DNA of 64,000 nt from Symsagittifera roscoffensis. Taxonomy: Eukaryota > Xenacoelomorpha > Acoela > Convolutidae. Under the pieces are notes generated by a model that saw only the letters and a list, made by a program, of their open reading frames with translations, was not told where the DNA came from and did no database searches. The first letter of the stretch is position 1. Each line of letters starts with the position of its first letter. The stretch is taken from the NCBI RefSeq assembly GCF_963678635.1, contig NC_087070.1:54228617-54292616 (forward strand), read 5' to 3'. This document shows positions 11,770 to 22,572 of this stretch, piece after piece. The position numbers and the translations under genes are program-made.

Positions 11770-12060
11770 TATCCGGAGGGGTATAGGTTGAAAATCAAGG
11801 AAGTCTCACAAAAGCTATTTTTACAAAACCGGAGGGCTCCCAACCAGGAGGGGACAATATGTATTTTTTTCCTAATTCGGAGGGGTCCCAATCCGGAGGG
11901 GTCTTGTTTTCACAAAACCGGAGGGGTCCCAACCCGAAAGGATCTTACATTTCCTAACCCAGAGGGGTCCCAAACCGGATTCTCAATTTTGCCGATCCGG
12001 AGGGGTCCTATTTTTGCCAATCCGGAGGGGTACTGTTTTTGTCAACCCGGAGGGGCATTA
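11770..12060 (+). repeat. Degenerate CCGGAGGGGTCCCAA tandem array
   Basis: About ten to twelve copies of a CCGGAGGGGTCC motif, separated by T- or A-rich spacers, occupy the position equivalent to the perfect 25-bp array at 4754-4985 in the left copy. Units here vary in spacing and contain substitutions, so this array has decayed or was always less regular. The ORF of 93 codons across it (11788-12069) is a by-product of the repeat. Confidence 0.8.
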
Positions 12061-12738
12061 TTTTCTTAAAGGACTTAGGCAAATAGAACCAGAACAAAAC
12101 AAAACAGGTCCAAGCTTGGATATTCGCGATACTAAGTCTAGAGTTTGTAACTCATTGGTGTGGATTAAAATCCTAAAACGTTTTTGAGAAAAGTGACTGC
12201 CTTGAGGATTTTAGTAGGTCTAGCTCGGGCAGTCCGAAGGCAGATAGGTAACACAGGACTCGGTGGGTGCAATAGACGCCCAGTTGAGAAAATTACTGCC
12301 TTCAAGTTTTGTCCGTTTAGTGCAGCACCAAGCAGGGAAAGCTCTTTCTTTATAAAACAAATTCGACTATTGTACTGCGACCGACTAAAAGTACAATACA
12401 CATACGTTTTTTTTTAGAGATATTCATATCCTGTCATTATATATTTTTTTTGTTTTTGATTTTAAATCAACATAATTTGTACTTGATTGGGTAATGAGTA
12501 CACTATCTTTTAAATTGACTGATAACATCATATTGTGCTAGTTCTCAGATCATACGAACGATAATCGATTATTGTGAATAAGTTGTAAATACGCTGTGCC
12601 GTAATAACATACAAGGATTCGTGGTCTTTATTTAATAGAAACTTTTGGAATTCATTGTGTTGTGTTATTATTATCAGTAGTCAGATCAAAAGGACACTAA
12701 CAATCGAACTGAGTGTATAGATAGTAAGAAGTGATTAA

Positions 12739-13698
12739 ATGAGTCTAGACAAGTCAAGAATACCTAAACGAGATAATAGCTCTAGGAAATTCATACCTGA
12801 AAAGCTAAGAAAAGCAATGACCGACCCTTTTGTGGAACGGATCACACGAACCCGGACCGACAAAGGGGAGACGGTTTCAGGCAGAATGGTTGAAACCAGG
12901 AGTCAGAAGTCTTCAGAAGAGCGAAAAGCTATGCTAGAAGTGGAGGTCCATCCGGACCAGGCCATGAATGAGAACCAGGAAATACATGGACCGGAGGGAA
13001 GAGACAGAAGGCTGGCGAGTGAATCTATTCCGGTAGAACAAGGCCAAGATTTTGCAACTTCCACCGGGACACTGGACCGAGAGGAGATGTCGGAACTGTC
13101 CGACATCTCTACTGAAATGGTGGCAACTAGAAGATCTCCCACCATGTTGGCAGGCGTGACGGAGAAACAAACAACGTCCTCATCGTTCTGAGAAAGAATG
13201 AAGAACACTTTCGGAAACATCTTTCCATTCACCATGGGAGTGGGCACAGGAAATGAAGGTGAATCCCAGGAGGAAGAAGAGTACGATGAGGGGCAAGTGG
13301 ACTTTGGATCTCAAGTCAGCCTCAATAGTTCGACCCAGGAGAATGAGGCGTACACCGACAGAGAGACTGGAACCATGGACAAATTTGGTGTGGTGAGAAC
13401 GATATGCAAAGACGCAAACACATCAGGCCAGTCAAGAGGCTTTGCGAGTTTGACAAATTCAGAGACGCGAACTGGGGAGAATAGAAACAAAGGGCTAGGC
13501 AACGCGTCGGCGGATCCTGAGGTGGATAATGAAAAGACGTCGAGGCCGAGAATCAAAGCCCAGAACTCGACCAGCACGAAGCTACCTGGGATCGACAGGG
13601 TGACACCGCCACTAGTGACGCCACTAGTGGAAAACGGGGCATCATTAGAAGAAGCCTTGAACAACATAGTGGGTAGGCAGTATAGGAGAGCAAAATGA
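12739..13698 (+). pseudogene. N-terminal gag segment, disordered, one in-frame stop
   Basis: Starts at ATG 12739 and stays in one frame to the TGA at 13696, with a further TGA at 13189. The product is hydrophilic and rich in Ser, Glu, Arg and Thr with no recognised fold. It is in the same frame as the coiled-coil part of gag that begins near 13777. Two compensating frame changes (near 13690 and 13775) separate them: the short piece between them, read in another frame, gives a plausible helical continuation. I take it as the N-terminus of the gag polyprotein rather than a separate gene. The left copy lacks this region through deletion. Confidence 0.6.
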
Positions 13699-13776
13699 AC
13701 AGATGTCCATAAGAATGAGTAAGCTAGAAAGAGCAGTCCACATTGAAAGAGAAAGTCTGCGGGAAGAAATAAACGC

Positions 13777-15225
13777 TTGAAGGAAAGAACGGACAAGCAC
13801 ATAGCGAAAAACTTGTCGCGAATGACAAGAGAAGCGGAACAGAGAGAGTTACGCTTAAGAGACGACATGGAGAAGTTAGGAGTTCAGCAGGAGCAGTCTC
13901 TTGGGACTCTTGACACAAAGATAGATGCGATGATGGAGAGGCGAACTCAGGCTATCATGGATAGGTTGGACGGGCTACTAGGCAGCTGGAGTGGACCAAA
14001 AGAAAGGGAACCGAAGGTGAACTTCAATGACCATCAAAAGAGGAGGCCATGTGGATCCACTAGAGGTAGGGGCAGTTCATCAGGCTATGCCACAAGGGAT
14101 AATAGAACATGGGGCCCAAACAGTAGAGCAAGTTCAACGGGGAACAGACAGACCTCAAACGAACGACCGACGCAAGGAACACATGCGACTGGGAGAGGTG
14201 ATTCCGGTAACAGGAGACATGCGAGCCCAGGGAGGAGTCATGTGGGCCAAGGGGGAAACAGTCAGAGCGATTCGGATTGCAGGGATGCACCGAATACAAA
14301 GCCCTTAACAAGGTGCGATGATACTCAGGCGGGGCACTCGAGAGATGCTACGGCAATGGCCACAGCCTTTGAACCCCTGAGCAGGCTTTTGGAGACATTC
14401 CTGACGAGGTTATCCAGTCGCAGTGAGAAGTCCAGAAGAGTCTTTAAGAAACCAAGATGCTACAAAGACGAATCTGATGGCTGTATTGATACCTGGATAG
14501 GGGTAATGAAACTGCATTTCGAGGAAGAGGATTTATCGGAAAGACAAGAATGCAGTGCGCTCACCAGTAACTTGGAAGGGATAGCCCTGAACTGTGTCAT
14601 GGCTAAGAAGCAATATCAGCGAGACACAGCTGAGAAAATCTTCGAAATTTTGTTAAATCTTTTTGGATCAGGAGTGCAGGGGTACCAGGCAATGTTGCGC
14701 TTCGAGAAACGGAGGCAACGAGAAGATGAAACGATAGACAAGTTCCTGGACGACTTGGAAATGCTGAGAAGACGCAGCCAACCGGATCAGTCAAAGAGAA
14801 AGATGAACCTGGCAGTAGCCTCGGAATTCATCGATGGTGTGAAGAATGATGAACTTCGAACAATGCTAGCAACGCATTACACACCACTATCAACCAATGC
14901 GCCAACACCAGAGGAGTTGAGGCTCAAGTCAAAAGAATATCTTCTGTTGAAACCTCCTTCGAGATCTGGATATTATAGGAACAATTATGGCAATTTTAAC
15001 AACGGACCATCAAACCAAGGGAACAACTGGTACAAACCGAGGGATGATATGGACAAGAGACGCTCTTGTGCCAATTGCAGTTCGACGGACCGTCATGTGT
15101 CAGCATGCCCAACTTACAAACTGGGCATGAAAGCAATAGGCTTTAGCCTCGCGGACGAAGATGCGTCAGAGGTCGATCATGAAGATTTCATGAGGAGAGT
15201 AATTGCAAAATTCGGCCCGAGGTAG
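13777..15225 (+). pseudogene. Gag: coiled coil, RG-rich region, capsid-like block, first zinc knuckle
   Basis: About 482 codons. Residues 1-70 form a charged heptad-like coiled coil (MTREAEQRELRLRDDMEKL). Residues 85-190 are basic and RG/Ser-rich (STRGRGSSSGYA), as in RNA-binding gag regions. Residues 225-395 contain a capsid-like helical block starting at FKKPRCYKDESDG, including RFEKRRQREDETIDKFLDDL, a pattern common in gypsy gags. Near residue 432 is a zinc knuckle CANCSSTDRHVSAC, where the canonical His is Arg and the next residue is His; the left copy keeps the canonical His. The frame ends in TAG at 15223, exactly where the second knuckle's first cysteine stands in the left copy. Confidence 0.85.
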
Positions 15226-15969
15226 TTCTTTTGCAACTTGGAAGGTCATTTTAAATCGGATTGTCCGCAATTCTGGGATGATATAGCAGACATCAAGCAT
15301 CTAAGGCATGAGGAAGCTTTATCAGGAGTGAAAGCCAGCAAGGCTCGCCTATTGAGTGAAACGGAGGCGCGCAGAAAAGACAAACCACAAGAGCTGGCGA
15401 CGAAGAAAATGCAAGCGGTAACTGAAGAGACATGCGAACCGAAACCAGTGACTGCGGCCGATGACTTCAAGATTGATTACACGGCAGCCGCAAGGGATGC
15501 TCGAAATAGAGTGCAGCAGGAACTGGTGACAAAAGAGATTGAACAAAAAGTGAAACTCGAACTGGAAAATGAGAAACTACAGGAGAAACTGACTACCTTC
15601 GATGCGACAGAAATTGAAGAGACAAAGGCACCAAGCAGTTTGAACATGAAGTTTAATGTGATCTCCGGTCAGAGGTTCGGCATGGTGCCGCAAAGAAGCA
15701 AAATACAGTCAATATTCTCGGTAGCAGGACACCAGGTAATCAGAAATCTGAGTGAACCATCGGAGTTCACTTTGATGCATTTGGACATATATGGAGATTA
15801 TCTGAGGCAGGTGGAGCCACGCACTGAGTCGAGAGCTGTGCGAGCACTACTAATAACGGGTGGCACTCGCATAAAGAAGCTTCATGGACGCTACGTGGAA
15901 GTCTATGGGCCGTATCAAGTGATGCTGAACGTGGATGGAATCAGTATCTACACTAGGACTTATGTGTGA
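15226..15969 (+). pseudogene. Gag C-terminus: broken second zinc knuckle and protease-proximal region
   Basis: Continues the gag frame after the TAG at 15223. The first residues are the remainder of a zinc knuckle (FFCNLEGHFKSDC). A Lys/Glu-rich helical stretch follows (about 15520-15610: KEIEQKVKLELENEKLQEKL), then a conserved segment leading to the protease. A TGA at 15967 ends it; the left copy has a sense codon there. Gag and pol share one reading frame throughout, so no programmed frameshift between them is needed. Confidence 0.78.
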
Positions 15970-17193
15970 ACAGATAGTGACCAAATAGGACAGATCTATT
16001 TGGGTGAGGAGGAACTCAAAGTCCGCAGGATAGGTCATGACGCCATGATGGAGCAAGACGCAGTACACATTGGATACGAAGCAGATGTGACTGCACATCT
16101 TCTCGACGCCAACGGAAAGAAAATCGGAGTCACAGGGCTTCTGGACACAGGAGCGGTAGTGAGTGTGATGCCGATAAAGATTTGGGAAAGAATGGGCTTC
16201 ACGAGGGAAGACCTAATTCCAACGAATCTCCGACTGGCCGCCGCCAATCGAGGAGCGATTTACGTAGCCGGAAGAACACCAATAACGGTTCGCCACATGG
16301 GAGGACAGGATCTTTGGATGAGCTTCCTGGTGGTAGAAATATTGGACGACGCCGACCAATTCATCTTGGGCAGAGATTTCGTCAGGAATTTTGACATGAT
16401 GATCGACTTGAACAACGGTCTAATAAGGATTAGGAACACGGATTGGAAATATGTTCAGAAATCAATTAATAGGATAATAACAGACGAAAACAAGGTACCA
16501 ATTTTTTAAGACAGAAAAGTAAAACTATAGCCAGTGCAGGTTGTGGTAGCAATTTTTAGAATCAGAAATTTAAATTCGTTAAGTGATAGTAAACAGGTTT
16601 GTTTGGTACCAAATCCAAATAGTCAAAGCTCAGTGATTTTAGGCCGGAGCTTCTCGGTAACGCGAAACGGAATGTGTGTCATCGTGTTATTGAACACACT
16701 GGACGCCACGGTTTCAATCCAGCGTGGAAAGAAGCTTGGTTACGCTTTGCCGATGAGGACCGTCTATGAAGAGACACAGATCTTGAAGAATTTTGGTGTG
16801 AAAGACTGTCGTTATCATGCCAATAAAGAGAAAATTTTAAAAAGATTTAATGAAATAAAATCTATTCATAAATTGTTTTCAAAGAAATCCGACACGGACA
16901 ACGGCTTATCGAGCTGCTCGAATTTTCCGGAACGTCCCTTGTCATATGAACTAGAGTATGACAAACCGGTTTTGCCAGAGATAGAACACTTAAAAGGGAA
17001 AATAGAAGAGGGAGATTTCGAGCTACTACGGGAAGTTTTAAATCGGAACGCGGATGTACTTTCAAGACATAAGGCGGATATCAGTTGCTGTAATTTCGTC
17101 GAACACGAAATCGAACTTGAGGAAGGCGCCGTTCCCCATAGGGAAGGCGCGAGACGAATGACGCCACATAAACCGGAAGCGCGCCGGAAATAG
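15970..17193 (+). pseudogene. Pol: retropepsin-like protease and linker to RT
   Basis: Same frame as gag. The catalytic motif LLDTGAVVSVMP is at 16138-16173, the DTG(A) triad of retroviral-type aspartic proteases that cut the polyprotein. The flap region and the later ILGRDF motif (about 16363) fit the usual protease layout. TAA at 16507 and TAG at 16528 are point lesions: the left copy reads Leu and Gln there. The linker (16534-17150) has conserved SCSNFPERP and VLPEI segments. The frame then shifts near 17150, inside the conserved RT N-terminal ARRMTPHKPEARR segment. Confidence 0.85.
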
Positions 17194-17195
17194 AA

Positions 17196-17868
17196 ATGTT
17201 GCTCGAATACGACATGATAGAACCCTCAAAATCGCCATGGGCTTGCGGGGTAGTAATGGCGAAAAGGAAGGGGGCAGCTTAGGTTTTGTTGCGACTTTCG
17301 CTACTTGAACGCAGTAAGGATGAAAGATGCGTACCCGATACCGCAAATAGACGAGAGCCTCTCTAAACCTGGTGATGCCAAATTCTTCACCAAATTGGTC
17401 TTGGGTTCTGCCTTCTGGCAGGTCCCGCTGCGGAAGAAGGATAGAGAAAAGACCGGATTCGCGTGTGAGTTGGGGTTGTACCAGCGGAAGAGGATGCCCT
17501 TCGGCTTGTGCAGCGCAACGGCCACTTTTCAAAGACAGATGGCTCAGGCTTTGACCAGAGTGACAAAGAAGTACGGGAACCTTGTGATGTGTTACGTGGA
17601 TGACGTAGTCATAGCAACACCGAACCTGGAAGACAATATTGATCGGCTCGATGAGGTCTTTGCATGCATGAAAAGAGCAGGCTTGAAGTGCAAACCATCG
17701 AAATGTGAAGTCCTTTGGGATTCAATCAAGTACCTGGGAAGAATGGTGGACAGGCATGGTGTGAGGACGGACCCAGAAGCAGTAGAAGCAGTGTTGACAT
17801 GGAAGGCTCCCAGAACGGACACACAGCTAGCTCCTGAGCTTCCTAGGGTTTGCCAACTACTACCGTGA
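17196..17868 (+). pseudogene. Pol: reverse transcriptase
   Basis: Another frame at 17196-17265 carries MIEPSKSPWACGVV, the gypsy-type RT fingers motif. At 17281 the original frame resumes with LRFCCDFRYLN, then FWQVPL, RMPFGLCSATATFQ and the catalytic YVDD at 17593-17604, followed by the thumb-side KCEVLWDSIKYLG. By family knowledge it makes cDNA from element RNA. Lesions are a frameshift pair at about 17150/17270 and a 4-bp AGCT duplication near 17827 that shifts the frame just before the conserved FLGFANYYR segment. The left copy lacks that duplication. Confidence 0.92.
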
Positions 17869-18952
17869 GTTCATAAAAGGATATGCAGACAAGGTGTATC
17901 CGATGCAGAAGCTGATGCGCAACAAAGGGAAAAAGTTCGAATGGAACGATGAAGCACAAGTTGCCTTCAAAAACATAAAGCGGGAACTGTGCGAAGCGCC
18001 AGTGCTAGGCATGCCTGCAGAAAAGGGCATGTATGTTCTTGACACAGACGCATCGGTAGTAGCCATCTCAGGAATATTGCATCAGGAGCAAAAATGGAAT
18101 GGAAGAACGGTTCTCCGCCCCATTGCATATGGCAGCAAGGTGTTGCGTGACACTGAGATGACTTATGGTGCACCGGAAGCAGAAATGTTGGCAGTAATCA
18201 CGTTCGTGGAAAAGTACCGCGCATACTTGGGGAGCGCTCCCTTTAAGTTACGCGTGGACAACAGAGCGTTATCCTGGTTGAAGACATACTCGATGGATCT
18301 GAGTTACATTGGTAGGTGGATAGTAAGATTGGATGGCTACCACATGATAATCGAGCACAGGATGCGTGACAAACACCAGAATGCTGATAGCCTCAGCAAG
18401 AAAACTGATTTCTATGAAAGATTGGAACAGAAGCAAGCCAATCAGGCAGAAATAAAGGAAGGATTCTCGTTTCTGGACAAAGAAACTTATGAAGCGCTTC
18501 CCTTAACGAGATGGTTGGACAAAACTGGACATCCAAATCTAGGACATCCTGAGTTACCCGTAGAGAAAGCAGTCGAGATAAAGATCCTATCCAAGGATGA
18601 CCCGGTCCCCTTGGATCTGTTGCTGCGCTCAAACCTGGTCCAGCAGGAGCTCTCTCGCATGAAAATAAACAGCCTCTCATTAATGGATCAAACGGTGCAG
18701 GTCACACCACAAGTGATGCGGATGCTGGGTGGATTGTTAGAAAGAGAAGTGACCAGAGATGACCCCGAGTGGGCAACAGCAGTGGCATCACTAACAGTCA
18801 GGGAGAAGGTGATGATCATGCCGTCCAGACGACAACACGAAGAGAACGAGAGGGATTGTAGGACAATAGTTCAGCAACTAGTATCCTCAATACCACACGA
18901 GAATTTTACCAGTACTTCGTACAGACGGAAAGAACAGGGGGACAATACGTGA
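17828..18952 (+). pseudogene. Pol: RT connection, RNase H and start of linker
   Basis: After the 4-bp insertion the protein continues in another frame: GFANYYREFIKGYADK, then PMQKLMRNKGKKFEW. The RNase H domain carries DTDASVVAISGIL (first catalytic Asp near 18040), EMLAVITFVEKY, and NADSLSKK near 18380, the pattern of gypsy RNase H that removes the RNA strand. From about 18420 the sequence leaves known domains and becomes a linker. TGA at 18950 interrupts it. The left copy starts at the position equivalent to about 18480. Confidence 0.9.
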
Positions 18953-19504
18953 AGGAAAACCGTTACCTTTGTGGACCAGGATAAAGAAGGTGAAAACGTA
19001 GAACGAAGCCTGGTGCAAGATCGTTTGTCCGGGGAGACGAACGATGAGAGGAGCCAGCGAGTACAAGATCAACACCCGGGACAAGGAAGTTTGTCCGGGG
19101 AGTCTGATGTAGATGAGGAAATTCCTGATGGGAAGCAGGACCTGGAGAACAAAGCTTTGTCCAGGGAGTTCATATGGATGAGAAAAAAGCACAAAACTGA
19201 CCCAGAAGGTGTTGCAGACTCCGTCGCAGACTCTTCAACAGATGAAAATTCACGAAACTCAAGAATTGACACCTACTCGTACAGGAACTCGAGCTCAGGA
19301 TCGGAACTGTCAGAATTGGCAATCCACACACTACAAGTGAAAACTCGAGCAAGGGATCTGGATAGAGAGGTATACCAGGACCCTGATAGTGATCGCTACC
19401 TCATACCAGGTGAAAGAGTCTTTGATAACGCAGCGGATGATCTGGAGACAATATTGGAAACGTTCGATGAGTCTGTTGCCGCAAAAAGAGGTAGTCAGGA
19501 CTGA
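18953..19504 (+). pseudogene. Pol: long acidic linker between RNase H and integrase
   Basis: Same frame as the preceding RNase H piece. It is very polar, with two imperfect repeats around DRLSGETNDERS and SLSGESDVDEE, and a Ser-rich tract (SYRNSSSGSELSELA). No domain is recognised. Counting from the end of RNase H at about 18400, the linker to the integrase zinc domain is roughly 450-500 residues, long for gypsy elements. Near 19485 an A-run (CAAAAAG) marks the point where the frame passes to that of integrase. That could be a 1-nt lesion or a slip site; a lesion seems likelier given the others. Confidence 0.65.
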
Positions 19505-20714
19505 TCTTCAGCCATTCGAACAAGAAACACAGCCATTGGCAAAGATCTGGTGCGTTAAGATGGAAGAGGATACGCATCGGCCCAATGAGCTGAATAGTCA
19601 GTTGAGGGTCATGAAGACGTACTTGAAGGCGAGATACAGACTCTCGGATCTTCTAAGGGCGCAGAGAAATGACCGCATGACAAGCAACCTGAAAAGGTGG
19701 ATCGAGAATGGTTCTCCGGACAAGGGGGACCTCGAGGAAGATAGTTACCGTATCTTGAGACAGTATTTCATGCAGAAAGAGGGAAGGTTATACTTGAACA
19801 AGGACGGGATTGTGGCTTGCAAGAGAAGAGATGAAGACAAAGTCCTATACAAGTATAACGCGATAGTGTTGCAGCAACTCTATCAGACAGAACTCTTGTT
19901 CAGGTCGCATGATCAGATGGGCCATCAGGGGATCAAAAATGTGTATCAGAGGATCCTGAAGCGCTTTGAGTGGCCTGGAATGAAAAAGGCATGCGAGAAG
20001 TGGGTAACAGCATGTCTGTCATGCCAACAGGTCAAAGATCCAAGGAAATTGCTATTTTCCTTGCAACCGATCGAGTCGTCTGAATTCAACGAGGTGGTGC
20101 AGATAGATCACCAAAAAATCTGCATGACAGACAGTGGTTATAATCAGGTATTGGTCATGATAGATCACTTCACGAAGTATGCAGAGGCCGTGCCCTGCAT
20201 AACTGCCTCGGCGGAAGAGACGTGCGACCACCTGATCAATACGTGGATAGCGAGACACGGTTGTCCGATGACGTTTCAATCGGATAACGGAACAGCTTTC
20301 GTAGGAGAACTCACGAAAGAGCTAATGAGACGCTCACAAGTTGCTCAAGCTCACTCCACGACATACCATCCACAGACAAATGGCTTAGTGGAAAGGCAGA
20401 ATCGAACGTTAATGTCGATGCTGAGGGTATATTGTTCGAGGTACATGACCGATTGGGACAGATATCTTCCACAGGTGATGGGAGCTTACAATAGCACACA
20501 ACATTCCACCACCGGAGTTAGCCCACATATGATGCTGACCGGGCACGAGAAGTCTTTGCCCTTGACTTTCTTCTGCCCAGAGTATGAGGGGAAGAAGACG
20601 TCACCACAGGTCTATGTGAGGGATGTAATTAGACGTCAGCAAGAGTTGAACGACTTGTGTAGACGAAATACTCAGCAAGCACAGGCAACGCAGAGGAAAA
20701 GATTTGACAAGTAA
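19485..20714 (+). pseudogene. Pol: integrase (HHCC zinc domain and DD35E core)
   Basis: The zinc-binding HHCC domain has His at 19908 and 19923 (H-x4-H) and CLSC at 20013-20024. The core has Asp at 20106 (QIDHQKI), Asp at 20283 (FQSDNGTAF) and Glu at 20391 (NGLVERQNR), giving D-x58-D-x35-E by codon count, the classic integrase triad. All catalytic residues are intact. It would insert the cDNA into the genome. The ORF ends at TAA 20712, but the same frame continues into the integrase C-terminal domain, so this is probably a nonsense mutation and not the true end. Confidence 0.92.
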
Positions 20715-21214
20715 GCAGCTGGTGCAAAAGCTTACTCGGTAGGAGATTATGTATGGCTATTTCAGAACGTCATACCACCGAAAGTAACGAAAAAGCTTTT
20801 AAAAAATTGGAGGGGACCCTTCATGATTACGGAGGTGCACCAGGAGGGACGCTTTTATAGATTAAGTACTGGCCGAGCCGCTCATTACGAAAACATTAAG
20901 CCACACAATCCAGCGACAGAAGACTGGTGCATATCTGCAGACATGGAAGAAGGGGATTATCTAATGATGGACCCTGCTTGTGAGGTCAATGAGAAGGGCA
21001 CCAGGGAAAAGAACGATGGAAATGAGGTCATAGAGGAAGGAACAAGTACACAACTGGACCTGGACCCAAATGACGTGATTGAAGCAGACGATGAAACTTT
21101 ACTCTACGCAGAAGAGGACTGGCAAGACCCTGAACAAAGGGAGATTCCTAAGAACGTCAGAATGAAAGGACAAGATCCAATAAGAAATATAACCCTTACG
21201 GCGACGATTTTGTA
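20715..21214 (+). pseudogene. Pol: integrase C-terminal GPY/F module and acidic tail
   Basis: In frame with integrase after the TAA at 20712. It contains YSVGDYVWLFQN, then LLKNWRGPFMITEV, the GPY/F module that follows the core in many Ty3/gypsy integrases, then ENIKPHN. I see no chromodomain. From about 20940 the sequence becomes acidic (DLDPNDVIEADDETLL). The frame ends at TAG 21213, but a neighbouring frame from about 21180 continues smoothly into NPYGDDFVVDRI, so a 1-nt frameshift is likely. Confidence 0.82.
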
Positions 21215-21628
21215 GTGGACAGGATATACCTAAAGAAGATAGGAGAAGAAGTAGTGGGTCCAGAGGAAATAACTGTGTCACAGGACATTGACATGGTCGA
21301 TGATCACGACAATGAGTGGGTCGATGACCGGTCGAAACCAGAGGTAGAATTCGACGACGAGCAACAGCAGTCATATGAACAAGACTTGACGAATCTGCGT
21401 GTTTTGGAATGGCTGAAAGAAATGACGTCGGACCCAAAGGAGACCACTGTCACGATTCAAGATGTAGATCGTGAAAGCATAAAATACATGAAAACCGAAC
21501 GAGAAGATCCTTCCTGGGCTGCCCAGGAGGGGCGACTACTCATTCCGGCTTCCAATCTTGACTTGATACCCGGTATGCGATCGACGGGGAGACGTCGATG
21601 GATATTTTTTTCCGGGGAGTGGGGGTAG
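21182..21628 (+). pseudogene. Pol: acidic spacer before the macrodomain-like segment
   Basis: Reads NPYGDDFVVDRIYLKKIGEE and then an Asp/Glu-rich region (DIDMVDDHDNEWVDD) with no recognised fold. Near 21603-21610, in a run of seven T, the frame changes so that the continuing protein is the macrodomain-like one. This makes the spacer part of the Pol polyprotein and not a separate gene. No start codon context favours an independent ORF. Confidence 0.55.
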
Positions 21629-22261
21629 GACTTACCCACACTGAAAATTTATTAATAAAAAAATTAAGAGTAGCGAGAGAGACAGGGGATTTAGAAGCAG
21701 AAACAGGCGAAGAACCAAAGAAACCTGACATAGGGAGGGTAGTTGAGTCATATTTTAATTTACCAAATGAATATTTAAGTAGCACAATACTAACAGACAG
21801 GGATTTCATACTCACAGATAGAACGTGTGCAATAGCAATCACAGCAGACATGAGTTTTAAGACAGCGTTAGCAGCAGATTTTAAGAGAGAATATAAAAAC
21901 ATAGAATTCCTTTGGAAGCAAAGACCAGGAATAGGGGGCGTAGCAGCCTTGCCTCCGGCGGCGTCACAGATACCGGGAAAATACCTATGTTTCTTAGTGA
22001 CACGGGCGACGGAGAAGCGGCACGTAGACCCGGAAAATCTAGTCTTGTCCTTGACGAGATTGAGAGACTTCCTCGTGGAAAGGGATGTGAAGGAGCTTTC
22101 GCTTCCAGTGTGACCCGAACAGAGGACGACTGCATCCTCGAGAACTGTACGCACTCATACACGTAATCTTCTCTGATACTAATATACAAGTATACTTACA
22201 TAAGAAATATTACTTCCGTAAAGGCTCAGTTAAAGTGACATGCAAGAGGGTGTCAGACTAA
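21598..22261 (+). pseudogene. Macrodomain-like segment at the Pol C-terminus
   Basis: The main frame (21598-22113, 171 codons) shows the macrodomain pattern of the Poa1/ALC1-like kind: strand plus acidic loop CAIAITADMSFKTALAADF (about 21825-21880), a GIGGVAAL strand, KYLCFLVTR (about 21982), then VDPENLVLSLTRLRDFL and ELSLPV. A TGA at 22111 follows a probable 1-nt loss; another frame continues to 22261 with RELYALIHVIFSDTNIQVYL, which fits the last helix and strand of the fold. Macrodomains bind or hydrolyse ADP-ribose groups. The GIG-type phosphate loop is degenerate, so enzymatic activity is uncertain. It lies downstream of integrase in the polyprotein order. No search was run; the call rests on fold pattern. 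Confidence 0.6.
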
Positions 22262-22572
22262 AGTAGGTAGTGTGTTATGTTATGTTATGTTATGTGTTAT
22301 GTTATTAAGGTCCTGGGTAAAAAGGAGTTAGTGACCACGAACAACTGAATAACGATCTTAGGAAAAGATCCAAAGTTTGGACGGTCCAATCTTAGGTCGA
22401 AATTTTAGAGACCGATCGATTTTAATAAGTTTTAGAATCAAAATTTTAAACGAAGTTAAAGTGAAACTGACAGGTGTGATATTAGTGACCTCTTTTCTAG
22501 ATCCTGATTGATCATTTAATTGCTCACTTGAGTCAAACCTTGAATCAAATCGAATCAAAACCTGAAAAGAGA
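22262..22572 (+). other. Spacer between pol and the second coding block
   Basis: No ORF of note. It contains a short TTATG microsatellite (about 22272-22305) and, at about 22490-22500, a pyrimidine-rich CTCTTTTCTAG that could act as a splice acceptor for a subgenomic mRNA encoding the downstream block. The splice idea is inference. Confidence 0.4.

Larger units (their letters stand above)
9855..12738 (+). other. Right-copy untranslated leader (2.9 kb)
   Basis: This long stretch between LTR and gag is AT-rich with scattered GC-rich CCGGAGGGGT motifs (for example near 10450 and 11160). It matches the left-copy leader in inverted orientation up to about 12330; beyond that (12331-12738) there is no counterpart because of the left-copy deletion. 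No protein-coding gene is supported. The sequence just before gag (12420-12738) is strongly AT-rich. Confidence 0.75.

Noticed and set aside
19480-19495. Programmed frameshift at an A-run between linker and integrase
   Set aside because: The element has many random lesions and no downstream structure was evident; a simple indel is the more economical reading.
22272-22305. TTATG microsatellite as a CRISPR-like or regulatory repeat
   Set aside because: It is a plain short tandem repeat with no spacers; CRISPR arrays are not expected in nuclear animal DNA.
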